The position numbers and the translations under genes were made by a program. A stretch of DNA of 12,618 bases, from assembly GCA_035327305.1 (NCBI GenBank), contig DAOLDL010000086.1, forward strand, positions 1-12,618, read 5' to 3'. Of the stretch, positions 1 through 5,741 are shown one piece after another. Under the pieces are notes generated by a model. It was not told where the DNA came from. It saw nothing but the letters and a program-made list of their open reading frames with translations, and did not search any database. Source of the stretch: CALMUP01 sp035327305. Lineage in GTDB: Bacteria > Verrucomicrobiota > Kiritimatiellia > CAIVKH01. Position 1 is the first letter of the stretch, and the number at the start of each line of letters is the position of its first letter.

Positions 1-410
1 GCTACACGGTCATCTTCATGTTCCTTGTGTAGTGGATGATGAAGGGAACATGAACCTGGTAATGATCTCTTTCTCGCTGCGACGTCATCGGCGCAGCGAG
101 GCACACGTGCGAGCGGCGTCCGGTGATCCCGCGGGCGCGGGATCAGCAGAATGGTGGTCTGGTTTGGGATGATTTCAAGGCGGGGCGGTCGTCGCTGGAC
201 TCTAGTCCGCGGCGACCGGCCCAACACGGAAAGCGCCCAAATCCAGGCCGCCGTTCTGCGGCCGGACGCGGCGAGCCATCATCTTTCCATGCACTCGGGA
301 CACCCAAACACGCGATATCATCATTGCAAACCAACGATTTGCCTATACGTTTTTAACCGGCTCGGAACTCAGGAAAGACGTAACGTGTGCATGTCGCCTA
401 TCTACTATTT
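1..410. other. Gene-free left flank rich in inverted repeats
   Basis: I see no convincing gene here; the short open frames on both strands have no recognisable domain. The stretch carries a run of inverted repeats: a 10-bp repeat with 20-nt spacer (15-24 with 45-54), a 9-bp hairpin (73-81 with 92-100), a 10-bp hairpin with 2-nt loop (124-133 with 136-145), an imperfect 14/15-bp hairpin (187-201 with 204-217) and a 6-bp hairpin (246-251 with 258-263). None is followed by a convincing T-run, so a simple terminator role is not shown. They lie downstream of the AlgJ-like gene and could stabilise or end its message, or be remnants of small palindromic elements. Confidence 0.5.
124..145. repeat. 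Perfect 10-bp palindromic hairpin
   Basis: TGATCCCGCG is followed after two G residues by its exact reverse complement, giving a very GC-rich stem with a minimal loop. It is the tightest of the five inverted repeats in the left flank. Function unknown; it could be a processing site, a rho-independent-like stop lacking a U-tract, or a palindromic mobile remnant. Confidence 0.6.
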
Positions 411-521
411 CAGCGTTTTTCTGTGTGTTCCGTAGTTGCCTGTACTTTTTAGAACTACGGAAAACGCGCCTGCCCGCCTCCGGAGGGGAATACACGGAAA
501 GATTTCGTGTGCTTCGTCGTT
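411..521. repeat. Cluster of 9-nt-period elements at the 3' end of the AlgJ-like gene
   Basis: A minus-orientation trimer occupies 411-437 and ends in TCCGTAGTT. A plus-orientation copy begins at 453 with AACTACGGA, so 430-437 and 453-460 form an 8-bp inverted repeat with a 15-nt loop. The plus copy is interrupted near 462-486 by a GC-rich block that contains CCTCCGGAGG, then resumes with TACACGGAAAG. Two more minus-orientation 9-mers, TTCGTGTGC and TTCGTCGTT, fill 504-521 and end two bases before the stop codon of the AlgJ-like gene at 524-526. A long stem here could serve as transcript end, but this is inferred. Confidence 0.65.
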
Positions 522-523
522 TC

Positions 524-1726
524 TCAATCAGGAACGCAGCCCCGGATCGCCTCGGCAATTACATCCGCCGCCAACTCCATCCCGGCCTCATTCCAATGGG
601 TATCATCCGGCCAATACAAAAGTTCCCCGCGTGCGGCCGCCTCCCGAAAGACCGGCAAGGGATTCACCACGCATATCCCCGCCTCCCGCAACGCCGGGGC
701 CAGGCTTTCGAAGATGGAAGGATACAAGGGTTTTGGACCCTCGCGTACCGCTACCGGCAGCCAATCCCGGTAGACCTGCTCCTTCTCCGGCATCAAGAGC
801 ATAACCCATAAAATTCCCCGCGGTCGGAAATACGTTTCATTGATCCGGGTCAGGATTTGCCGCATTGCCGGCACATCCCGCTCCTCCGGAGTCCAGCTCA
901 TGCTCCTGATGTTTTCCCGGTAAAACAACAACGAATGATCGGCGAACGGAACATCAGATACCACCACATCGGGGTTGATCTGACCCAATACCTGGTACCG
1001 GAGATTCACCCAGGTTCGACGGAACGCCCGGGCCATCACCGAACTGTTGGGGAGAGATTGCTTGAGCCAGGCCGGGGTAAGCAAACGCCAGTGAAACCGT
1101 GGCGGCTTCACCTCACGATCCGGCGAGGCAGACGCGGTCACGTGATCCACGTAATGGGCCAGGCTCTGAAGAAAACTTGCGCTGGCGTCGCGTTCGGACA
1201 ACGACCAGACCACCACGGAGGGAGGATGGGAAAGAAACCATGGATGCTCCATAAACGCAATCAGCGGCATATTCGCCCCCCGCCCGGCGTGGGCAATGGT
1301 GTAGACCGGTGATTCCAATCGACGACTCAAACGCGCCGCCGGCAACGCAGCCATATCGCGGCCCTGCAGCAGGTAGCTATCGCCGGCCCAGACCACCGGA
1401 AAGATCGCGGCCTCCCCGAGATTGGGATTGGGATAACCAAAGGCATCGTAAACCAACGTGCCGCCGGGCGCACGTTCGATCCCGTAGCGGGCGATGGCTT
1501 CCGGCACCGTGAGCATGGCGGCCAGATCGCCGCCCAACGTGGCGGGAAACTCCTGGCGACTGCCGGGCGCATGAGCGCCCATGAAACGCGGCTTGGCCGG
1601 CGCCGAAATAAACGAGCGGTGCCAGTGGAAATAACGGAACCGCAGAACCCAATCCAACCCCGTCATGCCCAGCCAAACCACGAGGAGCACGAACAAGGGC
1701 AATCGTATGAAACGAGCATGCAGCAT
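524..1726 (-). CDS. AlgJ/AlgX-like SGNH-hydrolase-fold polysaccharide O-acetylation protein
   Basis: A 400-residue protein counted from the ATG at 1726. Residues about 8-25 form one hydrophobic segment, an uncleaved anchor or signal sequence, placing the rest outside the cytoplasm. The SGNH signatures are visible: GDSY at about 115-118 supplies the catalytic serine, and DDTHWN at about 374-379 supplies the Asp/His pair. In the alginate and cellulose acetylation families, AlgJ/AlgX/WssH-type proteins receive acetyl groups passed through the membrane by an AlgI-type MBOAT protein and place them on the polymer. The AlgI-type gene lies directly upstream, 389 bp away on the same strand, which supports this role. 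A longer reading from a TTG at 1750 would start inside the 9-mer repeat at 1738-1764, so I chose the ATG. No Shine-Dalgarno is visible. The polymer is unknown; calling it alginate would be unjustified. Confidence 0.85.
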   Translation of the reverse strand: MLHARFIRLPLFVLLVVWLGMTGLDWVLRFRYFHWHRSFISAPAKPRFMGAHAPGSRQEFPATLGGDLAAMLTVPEAIARYGIERAPGGTLVYDAFGYPNPNLGEAAIFPVVWAGDSYLLQGRDMAALPAARLSRRLESPVYTIAHAGRGANMPLIAFMEHPWFLSHPPSVVVWSLSERDASASFLQSLAHYVDHVTASASPDREVKPPRFHWRLLTPAWLKQSLPNSSVMARAFRRTWVNLRYQVLGQINPDVVVSDVPFADHSLLFYRENIRSMSWTPEERDVPAMRQILTRINETYFRPRGILWVMLLMPEKEQVYRDWLPVAVREGPKPLYPSIFESLAPALREAGICVVNPLPVFREAAARGELLYWPDDTHWNEAGMELAADVIAEAIRGCVPD

Positions 1727-1737
1727 AATTGTTAATG

Positions 1738-1764
1738 AATTACGAAACAAACGAAAGACACGAA
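1738..1764 (+). repeat. 27-nt trimer of 9-mers (NNNACGRAN family)
   Basis: Three contiguous 9-nt units, AATTACGAA, ACAAACGAA and AGACACGAA, share the core ACGAA at fixed spacing. The block ends 11 nt upstream of the ATG of the AlgJ-like gene, so it would lie in that gene's leader. Other copies occur in both orientations throughout the non-coding gaps of this window. Confidence 0.75.
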
Positions 1765-1789
1765 AGGTTAGGATTCATGCGCATTCCAT

Positions 1790-1824
1790 GTGAATTGAGC
1801 ATTAAGAATTGCGCGTTGTGAATT
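1790..1824 (+). repeat. Five in-phase heptamers ending in TT
   Basis: Units GTGAATT, GAGCATT, AAGAATT, GCGCGTT and GTGAATT follow each other without a break. Only the last two bases are constant, and the first and last units are identical. The unit length is kept while most positions drift. Confidence 0.65.
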
Positions 1825-1883
1825 ACTAAACCTGAATTTCCGCGCGAGCAATGCCCATGAATCGGCAAAAATCAACAAGTGAT

Positions 1884-1911
1884 AATTCACAATTCACAAT
1901 TTTCAATATAG
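1884..1911 (+). repeat. Heptamer array AATTCAC/AATTTTC, inverted relative to 1790-1824
   Basis: Units AATTCAC (twice), AATTTTC and AATATAG run at a strict 7-nt step. AATTCAC is the reverse complement of the GTGAATT word at 1790-1824, so the two arrays face each other and could pair across about 60 nt in RNA. Confidence 0.6.
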
Positions 1912-1962
1912 CCTAGAATGAAGCGGCAATATCCCATCGTCTATCGTCTATTGCCAATCTTT

Positions 1963-1989
1963 TTCCCGTTTTCCGTTGCTTCCGTAGTT
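1963..1989 (-). repeat. 27-nt trimer of 9-mers, minus orientation
   Basis: On the plus strand the units read TTCCCGTTT, TCCGTTGCT and TCCGTAGTT; read on the minus strand they begin AACTACGGA, as other copies do. It is followed by TCCATTTCCTAAAC, a flank nearly repeated at 2107-2121. Confidence 0.65.
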
Positions 1990-2016
1990 TCCATTTCCTA
2001 AACACGACAAAACACC

Positions 2017-2043
2017 ACCACGGATTTCACGGATAGCACGGAT
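2017..2043 (+). repeat. 27-nt trimer of 9-mers (ACCACGGAT type)
   Basis: Units ACCACGGAT, TTCACGGAT and AGCACGGAT. This is the clearest form of the CACGGAT word. A two-unit copy in the opposite orientation (ATCCGTGTA, ATCCGTAGT) lies at 2089-2106, so the pair can form a stem with a loop of about 45 nt just downstream of the AlgI-type stop codon. Confidence 0.75.
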
Positions 2044-2088
2044 TAATGAAGAACGGCCTTCGCCTCCCTTTTTCAATCCCTTTCTCTC

Positions 2089-2106
2089 ATCCGTGTAATC
2101 CGTAGT
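2089..2106 (-). repeat. Two-unit 9-mer element abutting the end of the AlgI-type gene
   Basis: ATCCGTGTA and ATCCGTAGT are followed by the flank TTTCCATTCCCTAAAAC, which is a near copy of the flank at about 1987-2002. The TAG stop codon of the AlgI-type gene (2116-2118) lies inside this duplicated flank, so the coding end has been set within repeat DNA. Confidence 0.65.
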
Positions 2107-2115
2107 TTCCATTCC

Positions 2116-3567
2116 CTAAAACTGAAAATACAAAAACGGCGAACTGCTGTTGACCATTAATACACCGATGGACACGACGAAGAGGACGATCACGCCCGCC
2201 GTGCGTATCACGATCTGTGGGGTCGACGAACCAAACGCCGGTGCGACTTCCTCATCTTCCGCCACGCGGAAGAACCGCCAACTGTTCGGCAGGCAAAAGG
2301 CCCCGAGGCAAGCCATCACCAGGGCGCTCACCAGGAATCCCAACGGCAACCCGGTGGACCAGTCCACAACGCCCCAACCCTGTAACCCGGTCATCCCGGC
2401 CCACACCGCGAGCGCTTGGTTCAGATCGGCCGCTCGAAACGGAACCCAGGCCAGACAGACCAGCAGGAAGGTTCGAATTCTCCCCCACCCCGCGTGACGT
2501 GGTGTCGCACGATTCCAACAGCGCTCCCAGGCGAGCAAGCCGCCATGCATCGCGCCCCAGACCACAAACGTCCAATTCGCCCCGTGCCACAATCCTCCCA
2601 ACAACATGACCAAAAGCAAGTTGACATAGGTTCTACCCGGCCCGAGGCGGTTTCCGCCAAGCGGGATATACAAGTAATCGCGCAGCCAGTTCGACAGGGA
2701 GATATGCCATCGCCGCCAGAAATCGGTAATCGATACCGCCTGATACGGCGAGTTGAAGTTAATCGGAAAACGGAAGCCGAACATCAGGCCCAACCCCACC
2801 GCCATGTCGGAATACCCGCTGAAATCGAAGTAAATCTGCATGGCATAAGCCAAGGTGCCGATCCACGCGGCGGCAAATCCCGGGTGCGCGGTATCAAACG
2901 CCAACGCGGTCAATGGGGCCACCGCATCGGCAACCAGCACTTTTTTTGCCAATCCAACGACAAACAACGCGGCCCCTCGCGATGCCTTGCCCCAGGTATG
3001 GGTTCGCTCCGCCATCTGCTCGGCCAGTTCGTGATATCGGACGATAGGTCCCGCCACCAACTGGGGAAACAAGGCCACATAACAAGCAAAATCCAGAAAC
3101 GAGCGTGTCGCCTTGGCCCGACCTTTGTACAGGTCAATGGTGTAACTCATGCTCTGGAAGGTGTAGAAGGAGATGCCGACCGGGAGGACGAGGTGGAGGA
3201 GAGGAATGGATACGGGATGCTGGATACTGGATGCTGGGAAGAGGGTGGCGAGGCCGTAGTTGAGGGTGGTGGCGAACATGTCGAAATATTTGAAGAAGCC
3301 GAGAAGGGCGAGGTTCGAGATGACCGACAAGGCGACCCATTGTTTTTTGCCTCGAGTCGTATGCGCCCTCCCCAATCCTTTTCCCGCCGTGAAATCAATC
3401 ACGGTGGATAGCACCATCAACCCGCAAAACCGGTAATCCCACCAGCCATAAAACAGATAACTGGCCAAGGTAAGAAACAGGGTGCGACCGCGAGCCGGTA
3501 ACAGGTAATACCCGGCCAGCACAAGAGGCAGGAACAGGAAGATAAATTCGTAGCTGCTGAAAATCAT
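2116..3567 (-). CDS. AlgI-type MBOAT membrane O-acyltransferase
   Basis: A 483-residue polytopic membrane protein of the usual length for bacterial AlgI/DltB-type MBOAT enzymes, which move acetyl groups across the cytoplasmic membrane for polysaccharide O-acetylation. Family motifs are clear: YFDFSGYSDMAVG (about 246-258), FWRRWHISLSNWLRDYLYIP (about 283-302) and GGLWHGANW (about 324-332) with the conserved active-site His at 328; His341 follows in MHGG. The AlgJ-like partner lies downstream on the same strand. Residues about 110-120 (including SSIQHPVS) are encoded by four heptamer repeat units at 3208-3235, inside a variable loop before the conserved LPVGISFYTFQ segment, so the repeat seems tolerated there. 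The ATG at 3567 opens directly into a normal MBOAT N-terminus; it has a C/T-rich leader with no Shine-Dalgarno. The acceptor polymer is unknown. Confidence 0.93.
   Translation of the reverse strand: MIFSSYEFIFLFLPLVLAGYYLLPARGRTLFLTLASYLFYGWWDYRFCGLMVLSTVIDFTAGKGLGRAHTTRGKKQWVALSVISNLALLGFFKYFDMFATTLNYGLATLFPASSIQHPVSIPLLHLVLPVGISFYTFQSMSYTIDLYKGRAKATRSFLDFACYVALFPQLVAGPIVRYHELAEQMAERTHTWGKASRGAALFVVGLAKKVLVADAVAPLTALAFDTAHPGFAAAWIGTLAYAMQIYFDFSGYSDMAVGLGLMFGFRFPINFNSPYQAVSITDFWRRWHISLSNWLRDYLYIPLGGNRLGPGRTYVNLLLVMLLGGLWHGANWTFVVWGAMHGGLLAWERCWNRATPRHAGWGRIRTFLLVCLAWVPFRAADLNQALAVWAGMTGLQGWGVVDWSTGLPLGFLVSALVMACLGAFCLPNSWRFFRVAEDEEVAPAFGSSTPQIVIRTAGVIVLFVVSIGVLMVNSSSPFLYFQF
3208..3237 (+). 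repeat. Heptamer array GGATRCT inside the AlgI-type coding sequence
   Basis: Units GGATACG, GGATGCT, GGATACT and GGATGCT, then GG. The same words form the intergenic array at 3587-3621 in front of the same gene. The 28-nt length is not a multiple of three, so acquisition or expansion must have been compensated by neighbouring bases for the reading frame to survive. Confidence 0.8.
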
Positions 3568-3586
3568 GGGAGTGGGGAGGAAGGCT

Positions 3587-3621
3587 GGATACCGGATACT
3601 GGATGCTGGTTACTGGATGCT
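3587..3621 (+). repeat. Five-unit GGATRCT heptamer array in the AlgI-type leader
   Basis: Units GGATACC, GGATACT, GGATGCT, GGTTACT and GGATGCT. The array ends 20 nt upstream of the AlgI-type ATG (3567), separated by a C/T-rich stretch on the coding strand. The same words recur within that gene at 3208-3235. The GGTTACT unit bridges to the GGTTNAA words of the array at 11701. Confidence 0.8.
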
Positions 3622-3632
3622 GGAAACACTTA

Positions 3633-3797
3633 GTCGCCTACACTTACTCGCATCCACTTAATCGGATACTCTTACTCGTTTACTCTTAATCGATCCACTT
3701 ACTCGCCTACACTTAATCGGATTCGCTTCGAATTCACGATCGTTTAAGCGGGTCGAGTAAGTGTAACCGATTAAGAGTGGGGATTAAGTGTCATCGG
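3633..3797. repeat. 14-nt (7+7) degenerate array with an inverted right half
   Basis: Plus-sense units at 3633, 3647, 3661, 3675, 3689, 3702 and 3716 follow roughly (A/C)TCGNNTNCACTTA, each being a TCG-word plus a CTTA-word of 7 nt; two units are 13 nt. From 3745 to 3797 the same words appear reverse-complemented (TAAGTGTAACCGAT, TAAGAGTGGGGAT, TAAGTGTCATCGG). The whole could fold as a long imperfect cruciform around 3730-3744. A second array of the same family lies at 4552-4634. Confidence 0.8.
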
Positions 3798-3844
3798 AAA
3801 CTCTCCATTCCTATCCTTGGTATCCGTGGTTAAAAGGAAAATAC

Positions 3845-3893
3845 CACTACGGAAGGCACGCCTGCCCGCCTCTGGAGGGGATTTACGTGGAAG
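3845..3893 (+). repeat. Second copy of the interrupted 9-mer / CCTGCCCGCCT element
   Basis: CTACGGAAGGCACGCCTGC at 3847 onward, continuing with CCGCCTCTGGAGGGG and a short TTACGTGGAAG tail, matches the block at 455-500 with few changes. Both copies start as a CTACGGA 9-mer, are interrupted by the same GC-rich segment with a CCTCYGGAGG core, and then return to an ACGGAAAG or ACGTGGAAG tail. Confidence 0.7.
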
Positions 3894-3906
3894 CGGATGA
3901 GGGTAT

Positions 3907-4008
3907 AACTACGAAACACACGAAAGAAAATCTGACCATCTCTTTCCGCGCAATTCCGCGTCTTCCGTAGTTTTCACTCTTTTCGTGTGTTTTGTGTTTT
4001 TCGTAGTT
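3907..4008. repeat. Group of three 9-mer elements in both orientations
   Basis: Plus-sense AACTACGAA and ACACACGAA lie at 3907-3924. Minus-sense TCCGCGCAA, TCCGCGTCT and TCCGTAGTT lie at 3945-3972, with one extra base between the first two. A clean 27-nt trimer TTCGTGTGT, TTTGTGTTT, TTCGTAGTT lies at 3982-4008. The last is the reverse complement of the AACTACGAA type, so 3907 and 3982 face each other. Confidence 0.7.
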
Positions 4009-4057
4009 TCAATTTTTCCCGCAATTTAATCACGTGCACTGCATTATCTGCTGGCAT

Positions 4058-4438
4058 TCACTTCGCAACGGAACCGGCCAGATTCGGATTATCCGGATTC
4101 ACAATGACCGCCTGCTTGGCCGGAGAAAGCATAAGATCCATGTCTTCCATGGGCACCGCGCCCAGCAAAACCTCATCCCCGAGGACCAGGGCGCCGGTAA
4201 AACATGCCCGGTTTCCGAAATTGACCTGAACCGGCCCGACGTAGGCGCATAAGAGCCTGCATCCGTCCGCGGTGGTGACTTCCCGCTTTTCCAGTTCAGC
4301 CAGCTCAAGCTGTAACGCTACATGCTCAGGGACACATAAATGCAACGCCCCGATATCCGCCAGCGCCTTGACCTCCAGCGGGGCCAGTCCAGCCTTCCGG
4401 GGATTGGACAAGATCAGGTTGGCTCGTATCAATCCCAT
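4058..4438 (-). CDS. Small clan AA (retropepsin-like) aspartic protease family protein with altered active-site motif
   Basis: A 126-residue soluble protein. Its overall pattern matches the small bacterial/archaeal clan AA aspartic protease family that I know as the AF_0612 type: an N-terminal strand (MGLIRANLILSNPR), a KALADIGALHLCVPEHVA segment (about 24-41), a TTADG turn (about 55-59) and a closing LGDEVLLGAVPMEDMDL stretch (about 86-102). Members normally carry D-T-G or D-S-G at the catalytic loop; here residues 28-30 are D-I-G, codons GAT ATC GGG, one transition away from D-T-G. The Asp is kept, so activity may be reduced rather than absent. The natural substrate of the family is not known to me. 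The gene stands alone between two arrays of the same 14-nt repeat. The ATG at 4438 has no Shine-Dalgarno. Confidence 0.75.
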   Translation of the reverse strand: MGLIRANLILSNPRKAGLAPLEVKALADIGALHLCVPEHVALQLELAELEKREVTTADGCRLLCAYVGPVQVNFGNRACFTGALVLGDEVLLGAVPMEDMDLMLSPAKQAVIVNPDNPNLAGSVAK

Positions 4439-4551
4439 AAATAAAGCATAGGCTAACCCGGAGGAGTGTCAATGTGCTTTCCGGTTAGGCCACACGTATC
4501 CATGACCACTTCACCGCAGACTATAGACCGGAGACCGATTACCTACACGTA

Positions 4552-4634
4552 ATCGCCTACACGTACTCGCTTACTCTTACTCGCTTACACTTAATCGGAT
4601 TCACTTACTCGATTCACCTACTCGTATACACGTA
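4552..4634 (+). repeat. Second 14-nt (7+7) degenerate array
   Basis: Units start at 4552, 4566, 4580, 4594, 4608 and 4621: ATCGCCTACACGTA, CTCGCTTACTCTTA, CTCGCTTACACTTA, ATCGGATTCACTTA, CTCGATTCACCTA and CTCGTATACACGTA. The family is the same as at 3633-3797, and with it brackets the aspartic protease-family gene. Drift is concentrated in the middle of each unit, while TCG and the terminal TA are kept. Confidence 0.8.
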
Positions 4635-4713
4635 ATTTCGATTAGGTTAGCGAGTGTGTTAACGATCGATGTTAAAGAGAATGTGGGCTACTTTTGAATA
4701 GTTGAAAAAGACC

Positions 4714-4740
4714 ACCACGGAGTTTACGGATGACACGAAT
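4714..4740 (+). repeat. 27-nt 9-mer element downstream of the HepT-like gene
   Basis: ACCACGGAG, TTTACGGAT and GACACGAAT form an ACCACGGAT-type trimer preceded by AAAAAGACC, the same left anchor (AAAGACCACGGA) as the copy at 5778-5804. Confidence 0.7.
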
Positions 4741-4785
4741 CATAAGATCGATTGCTTGCACATACTCCATTCGTTTATCTGGCGC

Positions 4786-5301
4786 TCAGACCCCTGGTTC
4801 ATCTTGGCTGCCCCCAGCATGTTCAAGCCGCTCAAGAAATTGATCAAAGCGATCCAGGTCAGCTTGCAAAGGTCCTCTAACCGCATCAAACCGCCCCCGG
4901 ACAAAGTCGATCCGGGCCCAGTCGTAATCGATGTCATAGTAGTACCGTTTAAAATGACGAAAGCGCAGCAAATCATCGAGCAAGGATTGCGTGCGGTCCG
5001 TCACTACCGGCTCCCGGACATTCTCAATCGCAAGGGTCATCTTGCTGAGCAAATCCTGATGCCAACGATCCTTACGCAAGGAGTTCTCGAAAAACTGGCT
5101 GATCCTCAGGAATATGGTCTCCAGACCGGTGTAATAATTGACCAGCGTATCCGCGAGCACAATAGCTTGATCCCGGTTGCGCTGATCTGGTAAAGGCAAT
5201 CTTCGCACGGCATCATCATAGAAGCCTTCCAAACGCGCCAAAACGGCACGTGTTTTAGCGATTTCACCACGCAATACCGCCACCTCATTGGACACGCTCA
5301 T
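4786..5301 (-). CDS. HepT-like HEPN-domain protein (candidate toxin of a type VII TA pair)
   Basis: A 171-residue, mostly helical, charged protein. Residues about 113-122 (RFRHFKRYYY) resemble the conserved arginine/histidine/tyrosine motif of HepT-like HEPN proteins, whose HEPN fold acts as an RNase and whose tyrosine is the adenylylation target in the HepT/MntA system. The WHQDLLSKM stretch (about 80-88) also fits this subfamily as I remember it. The gene begins inside the end of the upstream nucleotidyltransferase gene with a 17-nt overlap, the standard arrangement of such pairs and a sign of translational coupling. An AAGGA lies about 10 nt before the ATG, one of few Shine-Dalgarno-like sites here. 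In the MntA/HepT model the nucleotidyltransferase AMPylates HepT to silence it. Assignment is by motif and context. Confidence 0.72.
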   Translation of the reverse strand: MSVSNEVAVLRGEIAKTRAVLARLEGFYDDAVRRLPLPDQRNRDQAIVLADTLVNYYTGLETIFLRISQFFENSLRKDRWHQDLLSKMTLAIENVREPVVTDRTQSLLDDLLRFRHFKRYYYDIDYDWARIDFVRGRFDAVRGPLQADLDRFDQFLERLEHAGGSQDEPGV

Positions 5302-5671
5302 AAACCAGCTTTCCTTTCATGCGTATAATGGAAGCAAATTCCGGCTCTATTTTGTCAATTTCGACCAGATCAAGAGGGAAACTGGTCATCGCCTCCGCGT
5401 CTCGGTGCATCTGAAAAAACGTCAGGGAATCCGTTGCGCCTTCCACCGCAATATCAATATCGGAATGCTCATTAAAATGCCGGCGATTAATCAGGGATCC
5501 CCATTGGTAAATTCGAAGGGGGCGATAACGCTTGGCCAGCAGTTCAATAATCGCCGCAGCATCCCGGGCGGCTTGAGCATATCTCCTGTCCAGTTTCGCC
5601 TTGTGGACAGCCTCCCGTTCTTCAAGGCGCTTGCGGGCGGCATGAATATCAATGGATGCTGGCCGTGCCAT
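5285..5671 (-). CDS. MntA-like nucleotidyltransferase (candidate antitoxin)
   Basis: A 128-residue protein with the DNA polymerase beta-type minimal nucleotidyltransferase core. GS at residues 58-59 (YQWGSLINRR), the metal-binding D71 and D73 in SDIDIAVEG, and a candidate third acidic residue at D101 in FPLDLVEID are all present, so the enzyme looks catalytically intact. The first 45 or so residues are a charged helix. The HepT-like gene starts before this one ends. In known pairs of this type the nucleotidyltransferase transfers AMP groups to a tyrosine of HepT and thereby neutralises it. The ATG at 5671 is preceded by CTAACCTTTAGACT with no Shine-Dalgarno. A housekeeping nucleotidyltransferase role is less likely given the partner. 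Confidence 0.8.
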   Translation of the reverse strand: MARPASIDIHAARKRLEEREAVHKAKLDRRYAQAARDAAAIIELLAKRYRPLRIYQWGSLINRRHFNEHSDIDIAVEGATDSLTFFQMHRDAEAMTSFPLDLVEIDKIEPEFASIIRMKGKLVYERVQ

Positions 5672-5741
5672 AGTCTAAAGGTTAGCCGAAAATCAAGAGG
5701 CCGACAAGCGAACATTCCCCGTTTTTGACGTCTCCATCCCC

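Larger units (their letters stand above)
1727..2115. other. Repeat-filled spacer between the AlgI-type and AlgJ-like genes
   Basis: No gene is supported here. Nearly the whole spacer is short-period repeat DNA: a 27-nt 9-mer trimer (1738-1764), five heptamers (1790-1824), further heptamers in the opposite sense (1884-1911), CATCGTC/TATCGTC/TATTGCC heptamers (1935-1955), and three more 9-mer elements (1963-1989, 2017-2043, 2089-2106). The string TAGTTTCCATT is duplicated beside two of the 9-mer elements (from about 1984 and from about 2103). If the two acetylation genes are one operon, the transcript runs through all of this. Confidence 0.75.
3568..4057. other. Repeat-filled spacer upstream of the AlgI-type gene
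   Basis: No gene is supported in these 490 bp. From left to right it holds a GGATRCT heptamer array (3587-3621), a 7+7 array with an inverted half (3633-3797), and a row of 9-mer elements (about 3813-3830, 3845-3893, 3907-3924, 3945-3972, 3982-4008). Any promoter for the AlgI-type gene should lie here or further upstream, but I see no convincing sigma-70-like pair on the minus strand. Confidence 0.7.
4439..4785. other. Repeat-containing spacer between the HepT-like and protease-family genes
   Basis: No gene is supported. An imperfect inverted repeat with single-base bulges (about 4451-4461 with 4481-4491, GGCTAACCCGG facing CCGGTTAGGCC) lies just upstream of the protease-family ATG. It is followed by the 14-nt array at 4552-4634, a short TTAGGTTAGCGAGTGTG tail, and a 9-mer trimer at 4714-4740 just downstream of the HepT-like stop codon. 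Confidence 0.6.

Noticed and set aside
143..334. Minus-strand 63-codon frame in the left flank
   Set aside because: It is Arg/Pro-rich with no family resemblance, and it overlaps several hairpins.
1727..1750. Longer AlgJ-like protein from a TTG at 1750
   Set aside because: The extra eight residues would be encoded partly by the 9-mer repeat, and the ATG at 1726 gives a normal membrane-anchor start.
2416..3411. Long plus-strand open frame (331 codons) opposite the AlgI-type gene
   Set aside because: It is antisense to a protein with complete MBOAT motifs; its translation is Arg/Gly/Gln-rich with no domain.
3633..3797. CRISPR array
   Set aside because: The units are 14 nt, contiguous, degenerate and switch orientation. 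There are no 25-40 nt repeats separated by unique spacers and no cas genes nearby.
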